The notes: a model not told the origin generated them from the letters alone. A stretch of 64,000 nucleotides of DNA from Anodontia alba (GCA_964016985.1 OZ024825.1:3655501-3719500); one strand, 5' to 3'; positions 33,405 through 43,807 are shown, counted from the first letter of the stretch. Program-made: numbers and translations.

Positions 33405-33614
33405 TTAACCCTTCTCTTGCTGAACTCGACAAGCCCTGTCTTAGCATACAGTTTAGATCCAGATCAGTTGGCTTCGGAAGCCAACTGATCTGGATCTGCA
33501 CTATTTGTCATTAAATATGTGAAATTCTATCAAAAACCCCAATCAAGTAATCTGATTGGCTGGAAATTAGAAGTGTGCGTGGCATCTTAATTTATTCAGC
33601 ATGAGAAGGGTTAA
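33405..33614. mobile_element. Element T copy 1
   Basis: Ends TTAACCCTTCTCTTGCTGAA and TTCAGCATGAGAAGGGTTAA, with a B-type hairpin (ATCCAGATCAGTTGGCTTCG and complement, 33465-33503). It lies in the last syntaxin intron, about 27 nt from the acceptor. Confidence 0.85.
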
Positions 33615-34037
33615 TATAAACTAAAGACAAGTAATGACCTAAACGCTCGTGTTTTCATTTCCTCAAATAATAGTTACAATTGATATATTTTGTAACAAAA
33701 ATATATTTTAACGCAAACCGTTAGAAACTGATTTACTTGCGTGTCCATCCGTGATCATTTTGTGAAAATCCTATAACTTTTAAGCCGCTTGGAATATTTT
33801 GATGATTTTTGACATGCAGATACATATTGACAAGAACTACCTATGGAATTGTTAGATGCCTGATTTCTTCATGGATAGTTTTAGACAGCCTCACCGAGGA
33901 AAAAAGTGAAAATATTAAAATCGCAATAACGCTTAAACCGATGGGAATATTTAGGTAAATTTTGATGGTATAATCATGTCAATGCGTTTTTTATGGGTTT
34001 TGCGTGGGCTGCCGTTTTACTATTCATTCCCTATTAG

Positions 34038-34340
34038 GAGTTCGAGATATCCATACTTTGAATTAGTGATATTACTAATTCAGCCTCTATATTGATATCA
34101 CTAATTCGATTTATATATATCAATAGTTCAGCCCTATTTATGGATATCACTAATACGAATTATGAATATCACTAATTGAAATTATGGATATCTATAATTC
34201 GAATTATTTATATCAATAAATGGGCTGAATTAGTGATATCACTAATTCGAATTATGGATAACCATAATTCAATTAGTGACATAAAAATATCGGCTGATTT
34301 AATGATATTCATAATTCGAACTAGTGATATCCATAATTTA
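34038..34340. repeat. Palindromic tandem array H, copy 1
   Basis: Degenerate units of about 20 bp alternating GATATC-type and AATTCGAATT-type palindromes, for example GATATCACTAATTCGAATTA. It starts with TTTACTATTCATTCCCTATT just before 34038; the same flank, inverted, closes array H copy 2. It lies in a syntaxin intron. Confidence 0.85.
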
Positions 34341-34434
34341 CCGCAAAAGGCTTTTGGTAAAATGATTTATCTCCAAGTCACGTAACTGAATTCTTGCGTG
34401 ATTCAAGATGTCGTAATGGCAGCATAATTCTAGC

Positions 34435-34713
34435 CATCACGAAAACATACCTATATAATTTTGACCTCCTTAAACTCCACTGTTATATGGTAAAACTGGG
34501 GTTTACAGGGGTATACATTATTTTTCTTATTTCTGCTCAAAAACATAGCTTGTGGGTACTCGTTAGGACCGCCTCGCCGAGGCGGTTCTATCGAGTATCC
34601 ACAATCTATGTTTTGAGCAGAAATAAGAAAAATATCAGAATTTTAATCTGAAAATTTTCATTTTTTTGGTGGTAAAATTTTCAATATATTTGAATAGGCG
34701 TGTTTCCGTAATG
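34435..34713 (+). mobile_element. MITE-A copy 9
   Basis: Full copy, with GC on both flanks (possible 2-bp target duplication). Confidence 0.9.
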
Positions 34714-34811
34714 GCAAAAGAAGAAAATACGATTATTTGCTATTTGCGTTCCACATATAAACAAAATAAAACGTATATGTTAAATGTTGAAAAGCAAATT
34801 CCATGGTATCT

Positions 34812-34902
34812 ACCATTTTATCTTTATTTATTTATTTATTTTATTTAATTTTTTATTTTTATTTTATTTTTTTTATTTATTTATTTATTTTTTTTTTTTG
34901 CA
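34812..34902. repeat. (TTTA)n / T-rich tract
   Basis: TTTATTTATTTATTTTATTT repeats followed by T runs. A short R 3'-end match on the minus strand follows at 35036-35071 (GGTAAAAGAAATGTCCAGGG). Confidence 0.9.
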
Positions 34903-35175
34903 GTGTACACGCCTACTCTTTCATCTTATATCATAGTATCTCACCAGTTATCCTGGACTCATGAGTTTTAACGTATTTTTATTTGACGCGTCATTAATTA
35001 CAGAGGTAACACCCAGTATATTTGTACTGTAAATAAGGTAAAAGAAATGTCCAGGGAATGTCACCATCAAATATGGAAGCGATACTAGGGATTTTTTTTT
35101 CTCAAGATTTTTTCTAGGTGTGCGTAAAAACAATTCCGTTATGGCTACGCAGCTGTAGATGATGTAATCTATATA

Positions 35176-36502
35176 TGAGGGTCATTCAATATATAATGCA
35201 ACTTACCTAATAATTTCTTAAGTACGCAATTAATCACTTTCAAAAGTGACATGTAGATACTTCAATACAAATGCAAACAGCACGTAACATCACACGACGG
35301 CTTTTGTAATGACGTCATCATACCATGGCGTTATATGACGTCACTGTAAGCGTCATGGCCGCCGTCATGTCTCAGGATCAGCATAGTTACATAAAACTTG
35401 AATGTCAGCGTAATAAAACAGCAAAGGAAATATTTAGTGCATTACAGGAAACTTGCGGCACATATGCTCTATCATATTCTTAAGTTAAAAGATGGGTGAA
35501 TGAGTTCAAGAATGGCAGGGAGTGCGCTCAAGATGCCCGTCGAGCAGGTAGAACCGTGACGGCTACGGACAGTAATAATACTGAACAGTTAAAAAGATTG
35601 TTGAAATTTGGTAGAAGGATTACGTGAGAAGAAATGGATCAGGAGTTGGAAATAAGTGTCGGGTCAGTTAATACTACTCTGCGCAACTATTTGAAGACGA
35701 GAAAGGTTTCGGCTAGATGGGTGCCACATCGCTTGACGTCGGATCAAGCGGAATGTCGTTTGGAAGTGGCCACTCATCTCCTTTCACGGTTTGATTCGGA
35801 AGGACAAGACTTTTTATCAAGAATTGTTGCAATTGACGAAACGTGGATGATGTCGTATGAACCGGAACTGAAGAGACAATCAGCCGAGTGGCACACACCA
35901 AGCTCCCTGAGGCCGACAAAGTATAGAAGAACTCAGTCTAAACTTAAGATGTTAATGATTTTTGCCTACGATAGACATGGAATTCTCACTAGTGACAAGG
36001 TCGAGATTGGTAAAACGATTAATGGGAAATACTATGAGGAGTATATTAAAAAACACTAAGACAAACGATCCGTAGGAAGAGACCTGAACTTTTGGCAGCC
36101 AGCCCAATAACTCTGCATGACAACGCAACGCCGCACGGCGCGAATGGGGTGACGTCATTGCTAGGGCGGTATGAGTGGGAAACGTTGGACCACCCCCTCC
36201 CCACCTCCACCTTATTCCACGGACAGTAGTCCCTGCGACTTTGACCTTTTCCCCAAACTAAAGGAAGATATGAGGGGTATTCGTTATAACGATTTAGAGG
36301 AGCTTGAATCCGTCATGGCCACGAGGTGAGGGTACTTGAGAACGGTTGCCTAGCAACGGGTATAGATGACCTGCCAAAGAGGTGGAAGTCTGTCATTGAC
36401 CACAAGGGATATTACTTTGAAGGAATGTAGAACGGTAACAACTTTAAAATATTTATTACGGAAATTATTTAATAGGTTGCATTATATATTGAATGACCCT
36501 CG
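35176..36502 (+). mobile_element. Mariner element, 1.33 kb
   Basis: Terminal repeats TGAGGGTCATTCAATATATA and TATATTGAATGACCCTCG, TA on both sides (35174-35175, 36503-36504). The length is typical of mariner. It inserted in a syntaxin intron in the opposite sense to the gene. The inverted ends are nearly perfect over 25 bp or more. Confidence 0.95.
35355..36430 (+). pseudogene. Mariner transposase, inactivated
   Basis: The frame begins MAAVMSQDQHSYIKLE and has the helix-turn-helix region (NKTAKEIFSAL, VKRWVNEFKNGR). The catalytic part starts with RIVAIDETWM (first Asp at 35834-35836). ITLHDNATPHG gives the second Asp (36119-36121), and SPCDFDLFPKLKE the third (36237-36239). Breaks: in-frame TAA at 35481, TGA at 35625, a frameshift near 36056, and another in a C-rich stretch near 36210. 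The last two Asp codons are 115 nt apart; mariner D34D spacing predicts 102, so an insertion of 13 nt is implied. The longest intact piece is 35634-36059. Mariner transposases cut and paste TA-flanked elements; this one cannot be functional. Confidence 0.93.
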
Positions 36503-36521
36503 TATGGCACCAATCTTTCAA

Positions 36522-36786
36522 AAAAGAAAAAAGTCCAGGGAGTGCCACAATCACAAGCCGCAGCCGACCGGGACACCAAGAGGAAGAGGAAACTGACAAA
36601 ACCAAACAAGCGCCAATCGAAAAAACGTATGAAAAGCTCTAAGATTCTCTCTTCCCTAAGCGAGGTAATTGCAATGCTAAAAGGACTGAAAACAAAAGAA
36701 CGAAATAACGCCAGGCAAGACATAAAACAAATCGCCTCGTAGAATAAACCACAAAGCAACAAAGAGTAAGACTAACACCGGGACCT
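36522..36786 (-). mobile_element. Retroelement R copy 9
   Basis: 3' end at 36522 (A-run, AAAGTCCAGGGAGTGCCAC). It continues through AAGAGGAAGAGGAAACTGAC to ACTAACACCGGGACC, about 20 bp after the mariner. Severely 5'-truncated. Confidence 0.88.
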
Positions 36787-37184
36787 GTAAGACAAGCATG
36801 GTCTGCTGGAACATTATTTTAAACCATTTAAAAAATTTTGGCATCAACTTCCTTCATTAGATTTCCAAGTGAAAGCAGCCCACCATGGTGACCGTCATTT
36901 TGCTTTAACTTATATGAAATGACGCATCTAACAGGCTATAATGTTTTAAAAAATAAACTAACGAGGTTTTATCACCAAGCCGACGAACAAATGTTTTACA
37001 ATAAGAACAGGCGAAACAACCAGGATGCATACAGATACCGCAGAATACAGTCACACCAATCCAGGTTTTTATTCAGTTCTGCAACCCGAAACCTGACGGG
37101 AATAGCCGAGTAAGAATTTAAGCTAATATTACCGTTTTGCAAATGGAGCAGTCGTTGTTTAAACTTTTTATTTGCAAAAACGAA
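36787..37184. other. Unassigned intronic stretch
   Basis: A 64-codon plus-strand frame (36919-37113) has no recognised motif. Confidence 0.4.
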
Positions 37185-37620
37185 TTATTGATATACATAG
37201 TTTGAATTTGGGATATCAAGAAATGGACCAAATTACTGATATCCATAATTTGAACTATTAATATCACTAATTCGAATTATAGAGATCCAATAATCTAAAT
37301 GGTTTTTGGATATAACTAATTCGAATTATTGATATCACTATATCGAATTAGTGATATACATAATTCTATTAAGTGGTGTCCATAAATGGGCAGATCTAGT
37401 GATATCCGTAATTCGGATTAGTGATATCAATAAATCATTTAGATTATTTGATATCTACAATTCGAATAAGTGGTATCCATAATTCGACTAATTCGAATTA
37501 TGAATATCAATATATGATTATTTATACCCATACATAATTATAGATATCACGAATTCGAATTTCGGATATCACTCATTCGAATAATATTTATGAATATCTA
37601 TAAATAGGGAATAAATAGTA
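37185..37620. repeat. Palindromic tandem array H, copy 2
   Basis: The same GATATC/AATTCGAATT unit type as 34038-34340, longer. It ends with AATAGGGAATAAATAGTAAA, the inverse of the start of copy 1, so the two arrays are inverted copies of one element. Confidence 0.85.
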
Positions 37621-37654
37621 AATTGATGCTCCATAGTCGTGCACCTTAACTAAG

Positions 37655-37935
37655 TATTACGAAAATATGCCTATATAATTTAGACCCCCTTAAACCCCAC
37701 TTTTATATACTAAAACTGGGGTTTACAGGGGTATGCATTATTTTTCTTATTTCTGCTCAAAAACATAGATTGTGGGTACTCGTTAGAACCGCCTCGCCGA
37801 GGCGGTTCTAACGAGTACCCACAGTCTATGTTTTGAGCAGAAATATGAAAAATATCAGACTTTTTTATATCTGAAAATTTTATGTTTTTGGAGGTAAAAT
37901 TTTCTATATATTTGAAGAGGCGTGTTTTCGTAATG
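37655..37935 (+). mobile_element. MITE-A copy 10
   Basis: Full copy (TATTACGAAAATATGCC to GTGTTTTCGTAATG) with an intact core. A foldback U-like fragment (GTTGGTACTCATCAGACGCTTC) follows at 38035-38110. Confidence 0.9.
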
Positions 37936-38169
37936 GTTACTTATACAGCAAATGAAATTAAACTCTTCTTAATTATTGGATGCACCTATGCGTTTTTTTA
38001 CCAAAAACTATTGAAATGTTATTTTTTCTCAAAAATAACAAATCTTGTTGGTACTCATCAGACGCTTCTAATGAGAACCCATAATAGGTATTTTCGTAGA
38101 GAAATATGAAAACTCTTTATCTGGGTACCCCTCTTTCCTCAATTATGGTTATGTCAAATTCACACATAC

Positions 38170-38252
38170 CTTATACACTAATACAGCCTTCTTCAGTTGT
38201 CCTGCTTCCTGAACTTGGGTTTCAGCCCGCTCGATATTGTCCTCTATAGGAT
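38170..38252 (-). CDS. Syntaxin exon: C-terminal half of the Qa-SNARE motif
   Basis: An 83-nt exon with acceptor CCTTACAG and donor AAG|GTATGT. Two nucleotides complete the Asp codon split with the previous exon, then 27 codons follow. The joined sequence reads EQID, then PIEDNIERAETQVQE, then AGQLKKAVLVYK. Syntaxins carry I-D-x-I-E-x-N-V after the zero layer and KKAV-x-Y before the juxtamembrane region, and both are matched here. It ends in phase 0, exactly as the last exon needs. With the previous exon this gives about 62 residues, the usual SNARE-motif length. A hAT-like MITE lies 60 nt upstream of the acceptor and a MITE-A copy (37655-37935) about 235 nt past the donor. Confidence 0.88.
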
Positions 38253-38312
38253 CTGTAAGGGAACTCATCATGTGTTTTTATACCAGAGCACTGCAGAGAT
38301 AAAGACTATTAA

Positions 38313-38785
38313 CAGGGTGCCCATTGGTCAGGAAAAAGTCAGGGAAATCTTACTTTCCTTCAATGTCAGGGAAAAGTCAGAAAATTTTGCAAAATGGCCA
38401 GGGAAATTTAAAATACCAAGAAAGTCAGGGAAAAGTCAGGAAACTTCCTAATTTTGGCCCAAAACTAGTTGGCTAGGGCAGGTATTTTATCCAGTTTGAG
38501 TGATTGAAAATCTTGTATTTTTTCTCGTTCGCTTTGCTAACTCGGCATAACTACACATTAATGTTCACTTAGAAAATTATTGTCAATTTAGACATTTTAT
38601 TTGAACTGAACAATTAGAGCGGTATATTTTTATGTGTTAAAAAAAGAAGTAATATTCTACCAACTACAAGATGAGGAAACATCTTTTAAATTTTCAGCGC
38701 TTTCGTCAGGCAAATTAGAATTTGAATAGGAAAAAGTCAGCGAAAAGTCAGGGAATTTCGTCACTGAATGAGAGTGGCCACCCTG
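38313..38785. mobile_element. hAT-like MITE
   Basis: Ends CAGGGTGCCCATTGGTCAGG and AGAGTGGCCACCCTG; repeated AAAGTCAGGGAAA motifs. Flanks ACTATTAA and ACTAACAA match at 6 of 8 bases, consistent with the 8-bp duplication of hAT elements. Interior non-coding. Intronic, 60 nt from a syntaxin exon. Confidence 0.75.
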
Positions 38786-39275
38786 ACTAACAATTTTGAC
38801 TTAGGGGCCTGGACTGTCAAAACTGAATATTCAACATAAGTTAGGGGCTCTGACCAAATTTTAGGAGCCCTGTGTAAGTCTCTTTCCCTGCAACGGAAGT
38901 CCACAACTCTTTGCAGGACTTCTAACAACATTTTGTAAAACCACCGCGTAAATTAAATCACATTTACTTTGGGTTTGGAGTTAGAAATTTTTTTTAGCAT
39001 CGCCAACAAATACTTAACTCTTGAGAATGTATGGTACATCTGAACCCGCGCCAATACGTCGGTATATGCATATCCTGTATACAGGGGGGATAAAATTTAA
39101 GTCATTAGATCCACCCCGTCAGAAAAAGTACCTTAGGATATGTGCGCCCAGCGAAGATTCAGCCCTGCCTGCACATTCGCGCAATATTCTCAGTATCTTC
39201 CCTGAGCGCCTTTTCACTAGCTAAGGATGCGAAGAGTCTTCATGCGGGCAACGAAGACTAGTCAGGCAGATTTGA
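38786..39275. other. Unassigned intronic stretch
   Basis: Includes a weak B-like dyad (GCGAAGATTCAGCCCTGCC, 39150-39265); otherwise nothing recognised. Confidence 0.4.
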
Positions 39276-39476
39276 CATTACGAAAACATGCCTATTCATA
39301 AATATGATTGTGGGTACTCGTTAGAACCGCCTCGCCGAGGCGGTTCTAACGAGTACCCACAATCTATGTTTTTGAGCAGAAATAAGAAAATTAATGTATA
39401 CCTCTGTAAACCCCAGTTTTACTCTATAAAATGGAATTTAAGGGGGTCAAAATTACATAGGCATGTTTTCGTGATG
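39276..39476 (-). mobile_element. MITE-A copy 11, internal deletion
   Basis: Both ends present (CATTACGAAAACATGCC, GTTTTCGTGATG) with the perfect core, but about 80 bp missing between the first end and the core. Confidence 0.88.
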
Positions 39477-39554
39477 AATCTTCGTTAGGCGCACACTTCA
39501 GAAGGACGTTTCCTCAACTTGTTAACGTTTACCGGAGCCATATCTCGGAATCTC

Positions 39555-39832
39555 GTTTTTGTGTCGATTGTTTATAATCGAGCCAAACTATACATACAAC
39601 AAAGTATCCTTAATGTTGTCCACGTGATTGTCACAGACCAATGAAATCGAACCGCGCGTTTATACGAAATTTAGGCAACGGTTATTTACAGCTGCGCTAT
39701 TCATCAGAGTGCAGTTTAAAAAGGGTTATCTGTAAAACCTGGACTGGGACATAGGGCAACAGCCTCCACTCAGAGACAATCGACCCACCAGTGCTGCCAG
39801 TGCTTTGATTGATCTCTGCCTATGTTTACTAG
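39555..39832. mobile_element. Element N copy 3
   Basis: TCGATTGTTTATAATCGAGC, GTTGTCCACGTGATTGTCA, AAACCTGGACTGGG, CAGAGACAATCGACCCACC. It lacks the B hairpin present in the other copies. Confidence 0.65.
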
Positions 39833-39894
39833 CAATAGGGCTAACAATCAAATTTTAAGCAGTAAACCTTTAATGATTCGAACAACTCGCTTGC

Positions 39895-40376
39895 CGTGGC
39901 TGATTCGAACACTTGTTTAAGTATCTTGGAAATTCTTCCAAAAGCTCAAGGAAACAAGTGTTTAGGGATATTTTAGGGAAATTTTCTTAATGTACCATGA
40001 AAAATTGCCACATTTATATTTCATAGACAGCTGAAAAGACATCCCTAAATTATCTCTATTGTTAACCCTCAGTGGCCCGAACTACCCATGTTGAAAACTA
40101 ATTTCTAAGGTCTTGTTTGTTTGTGTTGAGAATTTACGGCACAGTCAACACATTGGGGTCATCCAGAATCTGACAACTGAACATCTGGAATCAGCGGAAG
40201 GGCGAGAATGGCCGTAGAAAATATTTCATAATCAGTCTCCACGAAAGAATGCTGCCGCCCCTGGCAGGGATCGAACCCGTGACCTCCTGATCACCAGTCA
40301 GACGCGAATTCGACTAAGCCACCAAGGCTGGATAATTTCTATGGTACCAAAATGTTCGAGCCATTGCAGTTGGACT
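39895..40376. mobile_element. Pogo-D copy 2, interrupted by SINE-S
   Basis: TGTTTAGGGATATTTTAGGG, CCTCAGTGGCCCGAACTACC to 40111, resuming at 40333 with TTCGAGCCATTG and GACTGTA. The outer left end is degraded. Confidence 0.75.
40112..40332 (-). mobile_element. SINE-S copy 3
   Basis: Box B (GGTTCGATCCC, minus strand) and tail TTGACTGTGCCGTAAATTC; the middle is shortened. The 13-bp target duplication TAATTTCTAAGGT / TAATTTCTATGGT (40099-40111, 40333-40345) lies inside pogo-D copy 2. Confidence 0.88.
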
Positions 40377-40409
40377 GTATACGGATTTTCTGATAAAAAA
40401 GGATGTTAC

Positions 40410-40640
40410 AACCTAGTCCGAGACTATGAAACTTTTTTCGTGCTCAACTCAGCTGAGCATGAAATTTGTTCTGCTAATAAATCTCAAATTACTTACAATT
40501 GCAACTTCTTTCTTACTAAACATAGGCTGCTGCTGATAAATGCCATTGTACTATTTATGACATTTCCACAGTAATCAGCAAAGAAAAGTCCGTGCTCAGG
40601 TGTGTTGAGCATGAAACAAGTTTAATAACCTAGGGACCAG
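40410..40640. mobile_element. Element E copy 2
   Basis: GTGCTCAACTCAGCTGAGCA, AATTTGTTCTGCTAATAAA, and right end GTTGAGCATGAAAC...TTAATAACCTAGGGACC. Confidence 0.7.
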
Positions 40641-40719
40641 ACAATACATATGAAGATACATGTAGTCGAAAAAAAAATATAAAGCTTGCCCTTGGAAACA
40701 AAGGTAATATTAAAGAACG

Positions 40720-40895
40720 AAACTCTGTCGTCGGTATATTGAGATTCTTCATATAGGCCGCGCCATGCCAAAACGTTGTCTCTGGGAATGCGTACATTGA
40801 AGGCCCAGATCAGCCTGCGCATCTGCGCAATCTGATCAGGGCCTGTGCTGTCCGGTAACTGAATCTGAATGTGCATTTGCGCATGTGCGAAGAAA
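40720..40895. repeat. B-like palindrome (GCGCA type)
   Basis: CCCAGATCAGCCTGCGCATC with CGCAATCTGATCAGGGCCTG, plus outer TGCGTACATTG/GCATTTGCGC. A similar diffuse dyad (41820-41940) follows pogo-C copy 3. Confidence 0.6.
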
Positions 40896-40984
40896 CCTTT
40901 TTGCTTGGCGTAACCCATATGACAAGCGGAACTCGAGTTTCCAAAATACCAAAATAGCTAAATGACCCAACCAGAGGGGGTACC

Positions 40985-41180
40985 AGTTCCCGTGTTCCCC
41001 TGAAAAATGTCGGCACTTTCCCTTGTTCACCAAAGTCAAAATCTTGATTTTCTATGTTCCCTGTTCCCCAAAATTGCCTTTGTTCCTCTGTTCCCTTCAG
41101 TTTTAGACTTCTGTTCCCTCGTTCCCCTGAAATAAATGACCTTATTCCCCTGTTCCCTAAAACCCCTGGGAGGGCCTCAA
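40985..41180. repeat. Degenerate TTCCCCTGTTCCC repeat
   Basis: GTTCCC motifs roughly every 25-30 bp through an 190-bp intronic segment ending AAACCCCTGGGAGGGCC. Confidence 0.75.
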
Positions 41181-41442
41181 TATTTGATGGAGTACGGTTA
41201 GACCTTTTACGGATACTACGTTGAACTTAACACCAGCTGCAGTTAAGTTGATTACAACCTATAAAGGTTGCCGTTGGAAATAAAGAATGCATAACTGAGC
41301 GAAAATCAGAGCCTCGGTTTCATTAAGACTTCGGTTGACAACATTGTAGTTTGCACGGCTGCATACGTCTCCTAGCATCGTCTTAAACGAGGCTTGATTT
41401 TCCAAGACTATTATCATGGAAAACAGTGCATGTACCTAAATA

Positions 41443-41774
41443 CAGTCGAGTCTCGTTATCTCGAATTCCAAGGGGCTCTCTGAAATACCTCGAGATATCC
41501 ATACTTCGACATATCAAATTTGCAGAATTGAGTAAACATTAATTCGATTAACCACATTTAACAAATATATGTGTAATTGGACCCTTTAAGTTAGAGATAT
41601 ATTGAAAATATTGTGGAAAAGAGGAGAAATTGCTTCTTAGGAGCAATTTCTCCTCTTTTCCACTATATTTTTTTACATGTTGTTAGAGTTTCATGTTTAG
41701 GCAGGGAACAGATTTTCACTTCGAGATGAACGGTTATTCGAGATAAGCGAGTTCGAGATAGCGAGAGTCACTTG
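41443..41774. mobile_element. Pogo-C copy 3
   Basis: CAGTCGAGTCTCGTTATCTC to ATAGCGAGAGTCACTTG with TA flanks; nearly identical to copy 4. Confidence 0.9.
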
Positions 41775-41998
41775 TACATTGGAAAATGGTCAATTCAATG
41801 AAAAACGATAATGGCGGTCTGATCAGACTCTTCACTGAGCGCATTTTGGATAGACAAGGATGCCAAATTCGTCATGTGGAGAACGTGGATGCGCAGTCTG
41901 ATTTGAGTCTTTGATTTGAGTCTTTGTTATTAGGCCCACGTCTAAAAATACGCCTTCTCACTTTACGACTTATTTGTAAGCGTAGAATTTTACATGTA

Positions 41999-42355
41999 CA
42001 GTCGAACCTCAATGGCTCGAACGTCTTTGGGACCATGGAAATTCGTTCGAGACATGGGTAGTTCGAACCACTGAGGGTTAATCATGGCACCGGCTCAGGA
42101 AGCAAATAGCGATTATTTAGGGAAATCTTTTCGATTTTCTACACAATGATTGTATGTTGAGTGTACTCATTAGAATCGCCTCGATGAGGCGATTCTAATG
42201 AGTACACACAACATACAATTCCATGATTAAATAAGAAAAAAACCCTAAATATTGTTTTCTTGAGCTTTTGGAAGAATTTAGTAGGGACTGAAAAAACAGT
42301 TCGAATCATCCACGGTAAACGAGCCATCCATGTTCGAGCCATTGAGTTTATACTG
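41999..42355. mobile_element. Pogo-D copy 3 (reference)
   Basis: Ends CAGTCGAACCTCAATGGCTC and GAGCCATTGAGTTTATACTG, TA flanks. The core palindrome (GAGTGTACTCATTAGAATCG and complement, 42152-42214) has apex CCTCGATGAGG. Non-autonomous Tigger/pogo-like. Confidence 0.88.
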
Positions 42356-42409
42356 TAGGTTCAATACTCAGATTTCTCTGTCAGCAACTCATAGCAATAC
42401 ACTTTTATA

Positions 42410-42716
42410 TGATGAAATTAAGGGAATTCGATACACTTTCAGGGAAGGCAATTCTGTCAAAATTGTTTTGTCTCCCTACTGAAAAGGGGTCTAATTTAAA
42501 AGAAAAGAATTTGCTTCTAGTTAGAGAACATTCTTTCCGTTTAGAGTAGAGCACTTTCTAGAAGGATCAGGCCCGAGATTATAAAACTTTTTTATGCTCA
42601 ACCAAGCTGAGCATGAAATTTGCCCTGCAAATAAAATTCAAATTAATAACATCTGCAAATTTCTTCTTGCTTAACATAGCTGAGCATGAAAATTTTTTTT
42701 ATAACATCGTGGCCTG
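42410..42716. mobile_element. Dispersed repeat fragment plus element E copy 3
   Basis: 42410-42555 matches the repeat at 765-900 and 50085-50210. 42568-42716 is an internally deleted E (AGGCCCGAGATTATAAAAC to TTATAACATCGTGGCCTG). Confidence 0.65.
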
Positions 42717-42834
42717 TTTGTGCAAGAAAGCAAACAGGAAGTGAAAAATGTTGTCTTCCTTGTATAAGAAGGTGGCAAATCTACAAATGTATACAGTCCT
42801 ATTAACCTTATCAGCCTAACAAAACAAATCAGAT

Positions 42835-42910
42835 GCCTCTGCAAACAGTGTAGATCCACATGAGACAGCTGTAACGAGCCATGTCATCAGGATCCACACT
42901 GTTTGCCATT
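42835..42910. repeat. B-type hairpin
   Basis: GCAAACAGTGTAGATCCACA to GATCCACACTGTTTGCC; apex imperfect. Confidence 0.75.
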
Positions 42911-43102
42911 GAGTTATTGATTCTAGACCAAAACCCCTATTTTTATCAATGGACATGGTCAAGTTCAAGGATGGAAGAGTCCACCTCAGAGACTCGAGGA
43001 AGTAACTCACTAAATGGACCTTCTTGATCTTACTTGCTCTTTGCTTCTCACAAGGTCTAGCTCCATCAAAATGCGATGTATTTAGCAGGGAAGCAAATTT
43101 AC

Positions 43103-43128
43103 ACACACACACACACATACACACACGC

Positions 43129-43170
<42 letters not shown>
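43103..43170. repeat. (CA)n microsatellite
   Basis: ACAC runs with a few T and G interruptions, in the intron just past the SNARE exon at 43247. Confidence 0.98.
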
Positions 43171-43174
<4 letters not shown>

Positions 43175-43246
43175 GGTGGGAGAAACGTCCTACTCGAAAT
43201 GGGGTACTCTCTTTATGGAGAACCTCTAATCGCCTTAAAATCTTAC

Positions 43247-43349
43247 CTATTTGTTCTAGTTGTTCCTTTTCCAACATTTCCAGATCTTTGTTTATTTCAG
43301 CAATTATTTCAAGATCTTCCTTCAATTGAGCTACTTTGTCCATATCAAT
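43247..43349 (-). CDS. Syntaxin exon: N-terminal half of the Qa-SNARE motif
   Basis: A 103-nt exon with acceptor TTGTAG and donor ATAG|GTAAG, 34 codons plus 1 nt (start phase 0, end phase 1). It reads IDMDKVAQLKEDLEII, then AEINKDLEMLEKEQLEQI. This follows the Qa-SNARE pattern QLExDIxxINxIFKDLxxM...EQ-x-x-x-I known from syntaxins; the Gln in KEQLEQ aligns with the ionic zero-layer glutamine. Hydrophobic residues fall in heptads, as expected for a coiled coil. Downstream in the intron is a (CA)n tract (43103-43170); a pogo-C element lies about 126 nt upstream of the acceptor. The frame stays open past the donor into the CA repeat, but that read-through is not coding. Confidence 0.88.
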
Positions 43350-43475
43350 CTACAACAAATATAAATGAGTCTTACACAGTAATTAAGAGGAATTTATGCA
43401 CCTCCAATAGCGCTTACTTTCCGACTTCTTTTTTGCCTTCCTTTGAAAACGGAGTCTAGTATAAATAGAAAAATA

Positions 43476-43807
43476 CAGTCGACTCTCGTTATCTCGAATT
43501 CCAAGGGGCTCTCTGAAATACTTCGAGATATCCATACTTCGACATATCAGATTTGCAGAATTGAGTAAACATTAATTCGATTAACCACATTTAACAAATA
43601 TATGTGTAATTGGACCCTTTAAGTTAGAAATATATCGAAAATATTGTGGAAAAGAGGAGAAATTGCTCCTTAGGAGCAATTTCTCCTCTTTTCCACTATA
43701 TTTTTTTACATGTTGTTAGAGTTTCATGTTTAGGCAGGGAACAGATTTTCACTTCGAGATAAGCGGTTATTCGAGATAAGCGAGTTCGAGATAGCGAGAG
43801 TCAACTG
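43476..43807. mobile_element. Pogo-C copy 4
   Basis: CAGTCGACTCTCGTTATCTC to ATAGCGAGAGTCAACTG with TA flanks. The near-identity with copy 3 implies recent activity. Confidence 0.92.

Noticed and set aside
42816..43343. 175-codon minus-strand open frame
   Set aside because: It starts inside a true SNARE exon, then runs through the donor site, a (CA)n tract giving VCVCVC, and a B-type hairpin. Only 43349-43247 is coding.
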